Origin: Myxococcus stipitatus
GTDB taxonomy: Bacteria; Myxococcota; Myxococcia; Myxococcales; Myxococcaceae
Direction of reading: 5' to 3'
NCBI RefSeq assembly: GCF_021412625.1
Contig: NZ_JAKCFI010000013.1
Span: 1-64,000, forward strand
DNA length: 64,000 bases
Numbering within the stretch: position 1 is the first letter of the stretch; every line of letters begins with the position of its first letter. The position numbers and the translations under genes were made by a program. Below are positions 8,945-18,571 of this stretch, in pieces. The notes beneath the pieces were generated by a model. The model had not been told where the DNA came from. It did no database searches and saw nothing but the letters and a program-made list of their open reading frames with translations.

Positions 8945-9655
8945 CTATCGTCGCCCCATGTCCCGCACGGAACACCACCGGCACCGATGACGCCTCCGGT
9001 GCGGGCGACGCGTCGCTGTGTCCCCGTGGATTCGGCGAGCGCTGGCCTCCCTCCCCAGCGGCGCCATGAACATCGTGCCGGCGCCCGAAAACGTGGTGCG
9101 GCCCGGCGCCATCAGGCACGACATGAGTTCGACGGAGGTCAGACCCACCGCGAGGCCGACGCGCGCTCCCGCATGCTTCCCTCCGCGGATGATGCCGGAG
9201 TCGTCCTCGACGGCGGACTCCCGCGGGAGGATGCGCGTCGCGGTGCCGAGCGTCCCATCACTCCAGGCCAGGTTCGCGGTGAGGTTGGCCTCTCCGGCGT
9301 AGCACGACGACGTGCCGAGCCCGGTGAGCGTGAGGATCCCCGTGGGTCACTCCAGCGGGTTGTCCACGTCGAGGCAGGGGCCGAACGTCGCCTGGCTGGT
9401 GGCGAGGGTGGGCTGTGGGGTGAAGATGCACGTCGAGCGCGCGTTGACGTAAGGCATCTGCGTGGCCTCGCCATGACCGATAAGGATGCCCCCGGGATGC
9501 CCGAGCGCGCACTCTTCAGCGGGGGGCGCCATGCACGGCCGATGGCAGACGTCGTGGGCACGCTCGACGGGCGACTCGTCCTGACATGTGCTCCTCCAAC
9601 TCGCCACGACACAAACGAGACATCGCAAGACGTGATGTCTCTCCGGTGTGGACAT
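8945..9655 (-). pseudogene. Cys-containing hypothetical protein interrupted by one in-frame UGA
   Basis: From ATG 9655 the frame encodes 102 residues (MSTPERHHVL..., with VCHRPCMAPPAEECALGHPG) and stops at UGA 9347-9349 right after LDVDNPLE. The same frame then continues without a stop in equally protein-like sequence (PTGILTLTGLGTSSCYAGEA, NLAWSDGTLGTATRILPRE, VELMSCLMAPGRTTFSGAG) down to about 8990, and finally stops at TAG 8945. The hydrophobicity, Cys spacing and Ser/Thr/Gly pattern suggest one secreted or lipoprotein-type gene of about 205-235 aa broken by a point mutation. I do not recognise the family. The last ~35 Arg-rich residues look out of frame, so a second lesion is possible. 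Two adjacent genes is the alternative. Confidence 0.5.
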
Positions 9656-9880
9656 TCTCATGGGCCGGGAACGCTGCTCGGACGATGGGAACTCGGGAGC
9701 CCTGGGAACGTGTGGCTCCTCGGCATGCGCCTGGGAGGCGTGTCTGGGTGGGGCTCTCGTTCCTCGTGCGGTCGCCTGACTCAACAGTCCCCACGCCCAC
9801 GCGGACGATGGGATTCCCAGTCGCGATCCGGAAGATGGCCGCCCCTTTGCGAGGGGATGTTCTTGTCGCGACGAGGGTCC

Positions 9881-12800
9881 ATGCGAAAAGTTTTGAAGGT
9901 GTTTGCGGTGATGTGGTCCCTGGGGTGCCTGTGGGGATGCGGCTCGGAGTCGACCGACTGCCAGGAGCACCCTCGAGGATGCAGGCCGGGGGGAGGAGGC
10001 GGTGGTGGCATTCCTCCGCCGCCGAGGCCCGGAGGTGGAGAGGAGCCAGGCGGCGCCAATGCCTGTCCCCAGGAGGCCCCCAGTCTCGTCAGTCATGCGC
10101 CGCCCATCCGGGTCTCCTCCGTGGGAGACCGCCTGTCGGTCGGCGTCTCCGTGGAGTCTCCGGAGAAGTGCTCGCACCGCTACACCTGGTCCGCCAACGT
10201 GGGGGAGGTGAGCCCGCCGCGCAACGTGGCCCGCTCCAGCGAAGTCGACTGGACCGTCGCCTGTGGCCCGAGCGGCACGCCGCCCGTCTTGACGGTGACG
10301 GTGACCAACGTCCACGGCCTCTCCAGCACCGCGCGCTTCCCGATGATGGTGGCCTGCGAGCGCTGGTCCTCCGCCGGCAGCATGGTCTCCGGTCGCTCCG
10401 GCCACGCGGCCACCGTGCTGCCCTCCGGCAAGGTGCTGGTCACCGGCGGGGCGGGCCCCACCGGGAGCGTCTTCACGGCCGAGCTGTACGAGCCGGACAC
10501 CGGCACCTGGACGACGCTGCGCCGCATGTCCGCTCCGCGCGCGGGGCACACCGCGACGGTGCTGCCCTCCGGGCGCGTGCTCGTCGCGGGCGGCACCGGG
10601 GACGGGGGCCCCATCGCCACGGCGGAGCTGTTCGACCCGGAGACGAAGACGTGGACCGTCACCGGCAGCATGGCGAACGGCCGGGCCCACCACACCGCGA
10701 CGCTGTTGCCCGGCTCCGGCCAGGTGCTGGTGACGAGCGGCACGGGCAGCAACGGCGAGCTGGCCACCGCGGAGCTGTACGACCCGAACACGGGCACGTG
10801 GAAGTCCACGGGCGCGCTCGCCTCCGCGCGCACGGGCCCCACGGCGACGGTGCTGGCCTCCGGCCGCGTGCTCGTCGCGGGCGGCTCGCGCAACCACAAC
10901 GGGCTCGATTCCGCGGAGGTCTATGATCCGCTCACGGGGACCTGGGCGACCACCGGCCGCATGAGCACCGGCCGCTACCAGCACACCGCCAGCGTGCTGT
11001 CCTCGGGCAAGGTGCTCGTGGCGGGCGGCGGCTCCTCCAACACCGCCAGCGCCGAAATTTACGACCCGGCGCGGGGCACGTGGGCGTCGACCGGCGCCAT
11101 GACCCAGGGCCGTCAGGCGCACACCGCGGGCGTGCTGCCCTCGGGCAAGGTGCTCGTCGTGGGCGGGCTCGCCACCGACGCCACCGCGGAGGTCTTCGAC
11201 CCGGACACCGGGGCGTGGCAGGCCACGCGGGGCATGGCCGTCGACCGGTACGAGCATGTCCTGAGCGTGCTGCCCTCGGGCGAGGTGCTCGTCACGGGCG
11301 GCAAGTCCATCCTCGGGTCCGGCCCGCTGGCCTCGGCGGAGCGCTACGGGCTGGCGGCCGGCTCCTGGTCGGAGTCGAGCCGCATGCCGTCGGCGCGCGT
11401 GGGCCTCTGGGCGGGCATCACCCACTCGGGGCAGGTGCTGGTGCTGGGCAGCCCGACGCAGGCGGGCGCGCGCGAGGTCACCGCGGTGGATGCGTATGAC
11501 CCCGCGACGAACACCTGGCAGACCGTCGACAACCAGCAGGTCTCCCTGGCGGACAGCACCGTGACGCTCCTGCCCTCGGGCAAGCTGCTGATGATTGGCG
11601 GTACGTCCATCCCCAATGGGCCCTTGCTGTACGACCCGGCCACGCGCAGCACGCGCAAGACGGGGCCGATGCTCCAGAACCGCACCGGCCACACCGCCAC
11701 GCTGCTGCCGTCCGGCAAGGTGCTGGTCGTCGGTGGGCAGGTCGACAGCAGCCTGCTGGCGACCGCGGAGATCTACGACCCGTCCTCCGATACCTGGACC
11801 GCCACGACGGCCATGTCCACGCGCCGCGTGCGCCACACCGCCAGCCTGCTGCCGTCCGGCAAGGTGCTGGTGGCCGCTGGGAGCAGCGGGGACGCGCTCG
11901 CCACGGCGGAACTGTACGACCCCGCGACCGGGACCTGGGGCCCCACGGGCAACCTGACCGCGGCGCGTGAGCACCACTCCGCCACGGTGTTGCCGTCTGG
12001 ACGGGTGCTCGCGGTGGGCGGGGAGAACGCGTGGTCCGGCGCGTCGGCCGCCGAGGTCTACGACCCCGGCTCCGGCACCTGGACGTCCGTGCCGGGCGGC
12101 ATCTCGGGGCGCTACCACCACACCGCGGACCTGCTGCCGTCCGGGCGGGTGCTCGTCGCCGGCGGTGTCACCCACGTCACCGGCTCCCTGCCCGACGTGG
12201 AGGTCTATGACGCGGGGACGAACACCTGGAGGCGCGCGGCGAGCATGAAGTGGCCGCGCTCGCGGCATGCCTCGACGCTGCTGTCGTCGGGCCGGCTGCT
12301 GGTGGTGGGGGGGTATGGCGAGTTCTCCGCGGTGACGTCGGAGCTGTATGACCCCGCGACGGACACGTGGAGCGACACGGGCGGCATGCGCGCGGCGCGC
12401 TCGCTGCACACCGCCACCATGCTCCCCTCCGGACAGGTGCTCCTCGTGGGCGGCCACGCGGAGACGGCGCACCTCTCCGGCGCCGAGCTGTACGACCCGG
12501 CGTCGGGTATCTGGAAGACGACCGGCCGGCTGAACCAGGCGCGCGCCAGCCACACCGCCACCGTGTTGCCGTCGGGCGGCGTGCTGGTGGCGGGCGGGCG
12601 CAACGGCGAGGGCGTGCTCTCGACGTCGGAGCTGTACAACCCGGTGTCGGGGACCTGGGCCTCGCTCGGCTCCATGGCGCAGGCGCGCGTGGGCCACACC
12701 GCGACGCTGCTCGCGTCCGGCAAGGTGCTCGTCACCGGCGGCACGGGCAACAGCGGCGCGTTGGCGACGGCGGAGCTGTACAACCCGACGACCGGTACCT

Positions 12801-13384
12801 GGAGCGCCACGGGCACCATGCGTCAGGCGCGCGCCGAGCACTCCGCCACGGTGCTGCCCTCCGGCCACGTCCTGGTGGTGGGCGGCTCCTCCGCCGGCGG
12901 CGTCTCCAGCGGGGCCGAACTGTACGACCCTGCGACCGGCACCTGGACGTCCACGGGCGACCTGCACATGGCCCGCGGCGCGCACACGGCCATCCTGCTG
13001 AAGGACGGCAAGGTGCTCGTGGCGGGGGGCGACGGAGGGGGTTCATCCGGGGCCCTGGCGACGTCGGAGCTGTATGACCCGGCGGCGGGGACGTGGACGC
13101 TCGTGGGCAACCTGCGGGCGCCGCGCCAGAGCCACACCATGAGCATGCTGGAGTCGGGCGTCGTCCTGGTGGCGGGCGGCTCCGCCGTCCATGCGTCGCT
13201 GCCCATCGCGGAGGTGTTCGACCCCAGCACCGGGACGTGGACGGCCGCGGGCAGCATGGCCATTCCCCGCAGGAACCACACCGCCGTCGTGCTCGGCTCC
13301 GGCCAGGTGCTGATGGCCGGTGGCTCCACGGGCCAGGACGGCAGCCTTGCCGCCGTCTCCAGCACGGAGCTCTACGCGCCGTGA
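9881..13384 (+). CDS. Kelch-repeat lipoprotein, 21 repeats
   Basis: 1167-aa predicted exported lipoprotein. ATG 9881 gives MRKVLKVFAVMWSLGCLWGC, a signal peptide ending in lipobox LWGC; an ATG at 9857 is a possible alternative. A Gly/Pro-rich tether (about 42-65) and an Ig-like segment (about 70-165) precede tandem Kelch/galactose-oxidase-type repeats of about 46-49 aa. The repeat core is R..HTATVLPSGKVLVAGG...TAELYDPxTGTW. I count 21 units from about residue 166 to the end; units 7-9 are the most degenerate. Kelch blades form seven-bladed propellers, so 21 would fit three propellers (inference). No catalytic residues are seen, so surface binding or adhesion is the likely role. Such proteins are common in myxobacteria. 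Long antisense frames across it are composition artefacts. Confidence 0.9.
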   Translation: MRKVLKVFAVMWSLGCLWGCGSESTDCQEHPRGCRPGGGGGGGIPPPPRPGGGEEPGGANACPQEAPSLVSHAPPIRVSSVGDRLSVGVSVESPEKCSHRYTWSANVGEVSPPRNVARSSEVDWTVACGPSGTPPVLTVTVTNVHGLSSTARFPMMVACERWSSAGSMVSGRSGHAATVLPSGKVLVTGGAGPTGSVFTAELYEPDTGTWTTLRRMSAPRAGHTATVLPSGRVLVAGGTGDGGPIATAELFDPETKTWTVTGSMANGRAHHTATLLPGSGQVLVTSGTGSNGELATAELYDPNTGTWKSTGALASARTGPTATVLASGRVLVAGGSRNHNGLDSAEVYDPLTGTWATTGRMSTGRYQHTASVLSSGKVLVAGGGSSNTASAEIYDPARGTWASTGAMTQGRQAHTAGVLPSGKVLVVGGLATDATAEVFDPDTGAWQATRGMAVDRYEHVLSVLPSGEVLVTGGKSILGSGPLASAERYGLAAGSWSESSRMPSARVGLWAGITHSGQVLVLGSPTQAGAREVTAVDAYDPATNTWQTVDNQQVSLADSTVTLLPSGKLLMIGGTSIPNGPLLYDPATRSTRKTGPMLQNRTGHTATLLPSGKVLVVGGQVDSSLLATAEIYDPSSDTWTATTAMSTRRVRHTASLLPSGKVLVAAGSSGDALATAELYDPATGTWGPTGNLTAAREHHSATVLPSGRVLAVGGENAWSGASAAEVYDPGSGTWTSVPGGISGRYHHTADLLPSGRVLVAGGVTHVTGSLPDVEVYDAGTNTWRRAASMKWPRSRHASTLLSSGRLLVVGGYGEFSAVTSELYDPATDTWSDTGGMRAARSLHTATMLPSGQVLLVGGHAETAHLSGAELYDPASGIWKTTGRLNQARASHTATVLPSGGVLVAGGRNGEGVLSTSELYNPVSGTWASLGSMAQARVGHTATLLASGKVLVTGGTGNSGALATAELYNPTTGTWSATGTMRQARAEHSATVLPSGHVLVVGGSSAGGVSSGAELYDPATGTWTSTGDLHMARGAHTAILLKDGKVLVAGGDGGGSSGALATSELYDPAAGTWTLVGNLRAPRQSHTMSMLESGVVLVAGGSAVHASLPIAEVFDPSTGTWTAAGSMAIPRRNHTAVVLGSGQVLMAGGSTGQDGSLAAVSSTELYAP

Positions 13385-13418
13385 TGCCCCGGCGGTAGCG
13401 GACCTCCCGCCACCCCCT

Positions 13419-13454
13419 GGTGCGACCCGTGCCCGACGCGGTACGGGTCGCACC
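13419..13454 (+). terminator. Hairpin after the Kelch gene
   Basis: A perfect 12-bp inverted repeat, GGTGCGACCCGT/ACGGGTCGCACC, with a 12-nt loop lies 34 bp after the Kelch stop. No T-run follows, so it may act as a transcript-end stabiliser or a weak terminator. Confidence 0.5.
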
Positions 13455-13561
13455 ACACGGGCGGTCGGTCCAGGCAGCCGAGCAAGGTAGGTCTTGCGTC
13501 CACTTTGCGCCGGGGACGGGGTGACACACCCTCCCTCCCAGTCTTTCCAGTAGGGGGTTGC

Positions 13562-15115
13562 ATGTCGTGGCGCGGTGGGTGGGTGGTGTCGTTGCTGGTG
13601 GTGGGGGCGGGCTGCGGAGGGGCGCTGCCGGAAGAAGGGGGGACGGGAGCGGAGGCGGCCTCGGCCCCGCTCCCGGCGGAGCTGGCGTCCTGCCTCCCGA
13701 CGGCGGCGGACACCCAGCGGCTCCAGGCGGTGTTCCCTCCTTCGGAGCTGGGAGTCCCGCGCCTGGCCTATGGACCCGGCGGGTTCACGGACTTCGGGGG
13801 CACGCTGTTCTTCGCGGCGAACTTCGAGGACGGCCGCCGCGGCCTCTGGAAGAGTGATGGCACCGCGGCGGGGACGGTGGAGGTGAAGTCCTTCCCCGTC
13901 ACGGAGGGGCCGATGACGCCCGCGGTGGCCCAGCTCACCCCGGCCTCCTCCCAGCTCTTCTTCCAGGCGGCGGATGCCACGCATGGCCTGGAGCTGTGGG
14001 TGAGCGACGGCACGGGCGCGGGCACCCGCTTCGTCAAGGACCTGACACCTGGCGCGGGGGACTCGTACCTCTCGCATCTGACGGCGTCCGGCAACGCGCT
14101 CGTCTTCTTCAAGGAGACCTACGACCCCGCCAACTCGACGACCCGCTACGAGCTGTGGGTCTCCGACGGCACGGCGTCCGGGACGGTTCCGGTCCACGAT
14201 TTCGGCACGAGCATCGAGCTGAGCAACGAATCGGTCGGCGTGGATGGGGCGCTGCGCTTCTTCGTCCACGAGCGGGGTGGCGGCACCTCGCTGTGGCGCA
14301 CGGATGGCACCGCCGCGGGGACCGTCCCGCTCAAGCGGCTGACCTCCGGGCCGGACGCGTTCATCCGCGACCTGCGCACCTCCGGTGGGCTGTCGCTCTT
14401 CATGATGTACGAGGACTCGGGGCTGCGGGAGCTGTGGAAGACGGATGGCACCGCGGCGGGCACGCTGCGGCTGGCCTCCTTCGGCCCATCGCGTGACGTC
14501 CGCGCGCTGGGCGCGCTGGGCGCGTATGCCTACGTGACGACGACGTCGTACACCACGCAGTACATGGTGCTGTACCGCGTGCCGCTCACGGGGGGCAACC
14601 CGACCTCGTTCTTCACCCTGCCCAACGACTACACGTCGCAGGGCGAGGCCTTCCCGTACATCGACGCCGTCAGCCAGGCGCCGGGGGGCTCGAAGCTCTT
14701 CTTCTCGGTCACCATCGGCAGCAATGGCCCGGGGCCTCGCGACACCCAGCTCTGGGTGACGGACGGCACCGCCGCGGGGACCCGCCTGCTGCGCCGCCCG
14801 CTCAGCCTGTCCGACGAGTACGGCTCGCCCGTGCATGCCGTGGCGGACGACCTCGTGCTCTTCACCGCCTTCGAGGGCGGCGGCGGCGCGGGCATCGAGC
14901 CCTGGGTGAGCAACGGCCTGCCCGAGGGAACGCGCCGGCTGGAGGACATCGTCCCGGGCGGCGGCTCGTCCTACCCGCGCGAGTTCTTCCCGCTCGGCTC
15001 CCGCGTGTACTTCAGCGCCTATGACGAGACCGAGGCCGTCCAGCCCTGGTTCGTCTCGCTGCCCGACACCTGCGTCGCGCCCGGCGTGGCGCGCCCGTCC
15101 GGCTCCGGGGAGTGA
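13562..15115 (+). CDS. ELWxxDGT-repeat lipoprotein
   Basis: 517-aa lipoprotein. ATG 13562 gives a short signal peptide (VVSLLVVGAGC) with the lipobox cysteine at residue 18. The body has seven copies of the ELWxxDGT(x)2GT motif (TIGR04534-type): LWKSDGTAAGT, ELWVSDGTGAGT, ELWVSDGTASGT, SLWRTDGTAAGT, ELWKTDGTAAGT, QLWVTDGTAAGT and the diverged EPWVSNGLPEGT. Each alternates with a short FF(x)A-type strand, consistent with one propeller (inference). These repeats are frequent in secreted myxobacterial proteins of unknown function. It lies 178 bp downstream of the Kelch gene with a hairpin between, so it is probably transcribed separately. It ends convergently with the OpgC-like gene, 13 bp apart. 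Confidence 0.88.
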   Translation: MSWRGGWVVSLLVVGAGCGGALPEEGGTGAEAASAPLPAELASCLPTAADTQRLQAVFPPSELGVPRLAYGPGGFTDFGGTLFFAANFEDGRRGLWKSDGTAAGTVEVKSFPVTEGPMTPAVAQLTPASSQLFFQAADATHGLELWVSDGTGAGTRFVKDLTPGAGDSYLSHLTASGNALVFFKETYDPANSTTRYELWVSDGTASGTVPVHDFGTSIELSNESVGVDGALRFFVHERGGGTSLWRTDGTAAGTVPLKRLTSGPDAFIRDLRTSGGLSLFMMYEDSGLRELWKTDGTAAGTLRLASFGPSRDVRALGALGAYAYVTTTSYTTQYMVLYRVPLTGGNPTSFFTLPNDYTSQGEAFPYIDAVSQAPGGSKLFFSVTIGSNGPGPRDTQLWVTDGTAAGTRLLRRPLSLSDEYGSPVHAVADDLVLFTAFEGGGGAGIEPWVSNGLPEGTRRLEDIVPGGGSSYPREFFPLGSRVYFSAYDETEAVQPWFVSLPDTCVAPGVARPSGSGE

Positions 15116-15140
15116 CGGTCCGTCAGCGTCACTCGCCCGG
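15104..15140. terminator. Bidirectional hairpin between convergent genes
   Basis: The inverted repeat CCGGGGAGTGACG...CGTCACTcgCCCGG covers the stop codons of both convergent genes (TGA 15113-15115 on plus and TGA 15129-15131 on minus). It could terminate or protect both transcripts. Confidence 0.45.
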
Positions 15141-16247
15141 GGTCAGCAGGGGCTGGGCGCGCGTGAGCGGCCCGCCGCGTTGATGGCGGGCCGCGACGAG
15201 GAGCATGAGGGCGAAGGTGACCACGAGCACGGCGAACTCCTCGACCCCGTCGAGGGGCTCCTCGTGCTCGTTGAGGAGGGCCAGGCTGAGCAGGCAGAGC
15301 ACCAGGTGCGTCGCGAAGACCGGGAGCGACGCGCTGCCCAGCATCGCCAACAGCCGGGGCTTCAGCCGCGCGACCAGCGGCGGGGCCCCCCGGCTGACCA
15401 GGACGGCGACGACCCAGAAGTTCACCAGCCTCAGCGGCCCCAGCGTCCACTTGTCGAACAGGGCGGGGGCCCACTGCGTGACGACGCCAGCCCCGAACAG
15501 CTCGTAGCGGACCCCGAGGAACGCGGCGGACAGCAGGAGCGCGCCCGCGAGCGCCAGGGGTGGGAGCGGCGCGGGCCGCGAGGGCGTCCGGACGTGCTCC
15601 ACCCCCCGCCAGACGCCGAGCGTCCAGAGGAACTGCCAGGCGAACAGGTCGAAAGCGCCGGAGGTGTCGAAGCGCGCGGGCGAGCCGGGGAAGGCCTCCA
15701 GCCAGTCGTAGAGGGCGTGCTTGAGCCCCACCTGCGCCGCCAGCCACACCACGCCGCTGAGCACCAGCACCCGCGTCCACCCGAGGCGGTGCGCCCCCTC
15801 GAGGACCAGGGGCGTCAGCACCAGCAGCACGACGTACAGCGGGAGGATGTCCAACAGGGGAGGGCAGTAGAGCAGCACGAGGCTGCCGACGAGCGCGGTG
15901 AGCGGCTCCTGGTGGAAGAAGGCCAGCAGGTTGCGGATGGCGGGGCGGTCTCCCATCAGCCCGAGCGTCCCGATGACGCTGAACGCGAACACCAGCAGCG
16001 CCACGTGGTAGCGGTAGACCTTGAGGGCCCGTCGCCACAACCCTCGCCACACAGACACCCCGGGCTTCCGGGGGCGGGTCTGCGTCACGCCCACCAGGAA
16101 CGCGGACAGGAACACGAAGCCCTCGGCCGCGGAGATGAAGCCCAGCGGCTGGCTGCTGTACGCGTTCAGCCGCGTCGGCAGGTGCGTGAGCGTCATCAAG
16201 ACGAGGAGGATTCCCCGCAGGGCGTCGAGCTCGGGGCGACGTGGCAT
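15129..16247 (-). CDS. OpgC-type acyltransferase-like membrane protein
   Basis: 372-aa polytopic membrane protein with about ten hydrophobic segments. It begins MPRRPELDALRGILLVLM, the typical OpgC-domain start (ELDxLRG), followed by SAAEGFVFLSAFLVGV and a His/Arg-rich loop. OpgC proteins transfer succinyl groups to periplasmic glucans; related acyltransferases modify other glycans. The acceptor here is unknown. The gene starts 28 bp after the CotH-like gene and on the same strand, so the two are probably one transcript acting at the cell envelope. Length is close to E. coli OpgC (about 385 aa). Confidence 0.85.
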   Translation of the reverse strand: MPRRPELDALRGILLVLMTLTHLPTRLNAYSSQPLGFISAAEGFVFLSAFLVGVTQTRPRKPGVSVWRGLWRRALKVYRYHVALLVFAFSVIGTLGLMGDRPAIRNLLAFFHQEPLTALVGSLVLLYCPPLLDILPLYVVLLVLTPLVLEGAHRLGWTRVLVLSGVVWLAAQVGLKHALYDWLEAFPGSPARFDTSGAFDLFAWQFLWTLGVWRGVEHVRTPSRPAPLPPLALAGALLLSAAFLGVRYELFGAGVVTQWAPALFDKWTLGPLRLVNFWVVAVLVSRGAPPLVARLKPRLLAMLGSASLPVFATHLVLCLLSLALLNEHEEPLDGVEEFAVLVVTFALMLLVAARHQRGGPLTRAQPLLTPGE

Positions 16248-16275
16248 GGGCGCGTGACGACGCGGGGCGCGCGCG

Positions 16276-18240
16276 TCAGTAGGGGGCCACGGTCGCCTCC
16301 AGCTGTCGCCGGAGGATGTCGGGGCGGCGCCGCGCGAAGTCGCGCAGGCGCTCCATGTCCAGGTGCCACTGCTCCAGCGAGCGGGGTGAGCGCCAGCGCG
16401 CGATGTGCTCGGGCAGCTCCGGCGCCAGCCGGTCCGCGGCCTGGTCCAGCGCCGCGAGCACGCGCTCGGGCGCGAAGGTGTTCTCCAGGTGCCAGCCGAA
16501 GCGGGCCAGGAAGCGCTCCTTGAAGGCGGGCGACTTCATGAGCCCGCGCAGGAGGACGACCGAGTCCTCGGGGAGCGAGGCCCCCGCGAGGACCCGCGTC
16601 AGCGAGTCCGCCTCGGGGCCATCCATGGCGGCCGTGTCCAGGTCGTAGACGAGCCAGCGCCACCGGCCATCCGCCGTCGCGGGGCTCGCCCCGGCCTTGC
16701 CGCCGCGATACCGCCAGAACTTGACGTTGTTGTGCGGCCAGTCCGTGTTGTCGAAGTAGAGCTGGGCGATCTGGTAGTCGATGAAGTCGTCCACGTCGAT
16801 GCGCGCCTCGACGTGCGCGAAGTGCTCGGGGACCGAGAGGTCGTGCGCCTTCACGAAGGCGAGCAGCTCGCGATAGGGCTCGACGTCGTCCTCCTCACCC
16901 GTGTCGAGCTCGCCCACGCCCTCGAGGATGACCACCTTCTTCCGGTCCAGCCCGTGGTGCCCCGCCAGGTAGTACTCGTCGTAGCGCTCGCGCAGCTCGT
17001 GCAGCCCCCAGTACTCGCCGTCGAGGAACATCACCGTGGGCTGGCAGGCCTGGAGCGCCAGCGAGGTCGTGTCGCGCAGCAGCCCCTGGAGCGTGCAGTC
17101 GCGCAGCTTCGTCCACAGCTGGTCCTGGCCCGAGGTGCGGACGATGAGCCGCTTGAAGTCGTCGAGCGGATGGCCGGGGAAGAACGCGGCCTGGAAGGTC
17201 TCCGGACCGTAGTCCTCCTTCGCGTAGAGCCGCAGGCTCTTCTGGGGCAGCGCCGCGCTGCCCGAGCCGTGGATGCGCACGCCCGCGTTCTGCGCGAGCA
17301 CGGGCGCGCCGGTCTCGTCGAACCACTCGACGTGGACGGGGCGCTCCCACTCCTTGCCGTCCTGCATGTAGTTCCCCGTGCCCCAGGCATTCTCCCAGGA
17401 GGGATTGGCCTGGTGGGTGAGGCCGGGGACGTAGATGCCTCGCTCGGCGTCGAAGAAGTTCGCGGCGTCCGTCACGAGCGACAGCACGGGCAGGGTGTAG
17501 GGCTTCTGGCCGATGAGCCAGGTGCGCGCCTGGCTGGGGCCCACGGGCGTGTCGCCCGCGTAGCGCTGGATGCGGACGACCGTCGCCAGCGTCACCGGGC
17601 CGTCGGGTGGGCTCCAGCGCCACTCGCCTGGAGCGTCTGCGGGGTTGGTGCGGATGGCGCTCAGGGGTGCCGGCTGGCCCTGGCGCGGCAGCAGCACGAG
17701 CGGGGCGTGATACGCGGGCGAGGCGGGCGTCGGCAGCGAGCCGTCCAGCGTGTAGTGCGTCGTCGTGCCCTCCTCGGTGGGCAGCGTGAGCAGGGCCTCG
17801 GCCGCCACCAGCCCGTCCGCGTCTCCGAACCGCAGACGCTGGAAGTCGAGCCGCGCGCGGACCTCCGCGCCCGCGACGTCATACGCGACGACCTCCAGGG
17901 ACGCGCTGTCCTCCGTCGGCTTCCACGGGATGCTCCACCGCCCGTCCTCCAGCACGGCCTCCCCCACGCGCAGGCCACCCGCGTACAGCTCCACGCGCAC
18001 GAAGGGGGTGTGGCCCTGGAGCGCGCCGCGCAGCACGTGCAGCTCGTTGTCCATCGCCTCGATGAAGACGCGCGGCTCCACCACCTCCGCGGGCACGGTC
18101 TCGACGGAGTCCGCCCCGCGACACGCGGTGAATGCTGCGAGGACGGCGCCGACCAGCGCGCCCCGAGGGGACCTGACGGCGGCGCGCGAGGAGGGCGCGG
18201 GGGGCGCCTCCCCCAAGGCAATGGGGAGGGAGATGCTCAT
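16276..18240 (-). CDS. CotH-kinase family lipoprotein
   Basis: 654 aa from ATG 18240. The N-terminal hydrophobic segment GALVGAVLAAFTAC carries a lipobox-like FTAC (Cys40). About residues 60-140 form a small beta domain. Around 150-200 is a chitobiase/HEX C-terminal-like segment (YTLDGSLPTPASPAY). The CotH domain fills the rest: YTLPVLSLVTDAANFF, GVRIHGSGSAALPQKSLRLY, LDGEYWGLHELRERYDEYY, NVKFWRY and WRWLVYDLDTA. The DLDTA aspartates correspond to the catalytic/metal site of CotH kinases, which phosphorylate surface proteins. It lies upstream of the OpgC-like gene in a likely two-gene operon. The true start is uncertain because no Shine-Dalgarno is seen; a longer frame upstream looks non-coding. 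Confidence 0.88.
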   Translation of the reverse strand: MSISLPIALGEAPPAPSSRAAVRSPRGALVGAVLAAFTACRGADSVETVPAEVVEPRVFIEAMDNELHVLRGALQGHTPFVRVELYAGGLRVGEAVLEDGRWSIPWKPTEDSASLEVVAYDVAGAEVRARLDFQRLRFGDADGLVAAEALLTLPTEEGTTTHYTLDGSLPTPASPAYHAPLVLLPRQGQPAPLSAIRTNPADAPGEWRWSPPDGPVTLATVVRIQRYAGDTPVGPSQARTWLIGQKPYTLPVLSLVTDAANFFDAERGIYVPGLTHQANPSWENAWGTGNYMQDGKEWERPVHVEWFDETGAPVLAQNAGVRIHGSGSAALPQKSLRLYAKEDYGPETFQAAFFPGHPLDDFKRLIVRTSGQDQLWTKLRDCTLQGLLRDTTSLALQACQPTVMFLDGEYWGLHELRERYDEYYLAGHHGLDRKKVVILEGVGELDTGEEDDVEPYRELLAFVKAHDLSVPEHFAHVEARIDVDDFIDYQIAQLYFDNTDWPHNNVKFWRYRGGKAGASPATADGRWRWLVYDLDTAAMDGPEADSLTRVLAGASLPEDSVVLLRGLMKSPAFKERFLARFGWHLENTFAPERVLAALDQAADRLAPELPEHIARWRSPRSLEQWHLDMERLRDFARRRPDILRRQLEATVAPY

Positions 18241-18571
18241 GGCGGATGACAGCGGGGGCGAGGGGAAGGTATGCGCTTTGAGCCCATAGCAATGGCCATG
18301 CCTCGGGCCATCTTGTTGGAATCCGGGCGGTTCTCGCCGCTGGGGCGTGGCTTTGTGCCAGGGCCGGGGTGGCGGATTGCCACGGGCGGGGGAGCCATGG
18401 CTGGCGCGGGTGCTTGCCGGGGCGCCCGGTGCGCGCCACGATTCACGGGATGTACCGGGCGCTGAGTCAACGACAGCGGCACCGTGTTCGCGGGTGTGCG
18501 CTCGCGGGCGGCGCCCTGGCGGCGCGGCCGGGGCCTTCACGCGGGGACGGGCGGTCGGCGCGGAGCCGGGC
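18241..18571. other. Divergent intergenic region
   Basis: 331 bp separate the divergent CotH-like gene and the small zinc-ribbon gene. It must hold both promoters, but I see no convincing consensus and no additional gene. Confidence 0.4.

Noticed and set aside
9347..9349. Selenocysteine recoding at the in-frame UGA
   Set aside because: The flanking residues and the lack of a recognisable selenoprotein family or an evident downstream hairpin make a nonsense mutation or sequencing error simpler.
6656..9880. Open frame running uninterrupted into the Kelch gene from far upstream
   Set aside because: It crosses the tRNA and the antisense of MATE, with low-complexity Arg/Pro composition. The Kelch gene starts with a signal peptide at 9881.
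9347..12985. Very long minus-strand open frame across the Kelch gene, with a repetitive Gly/Arg/His translation
   Set aside because: It is antisense to tandem Kelch repeats, and its periodicity comes from the plus-strand repeats and codon bias. Only its last ~100 codons (9347-9655), beyond the Kelch gene, look real and are annotated separately.
10381..13384. Regularly spaced DNA repeats resembling an array
   Set aside because: The ~140-150-bp periodicity is in frame, diverged and protein-coding (Kelch). The same holds for the RCC1 repeats at 38236-40300. There is no CRISPR array.
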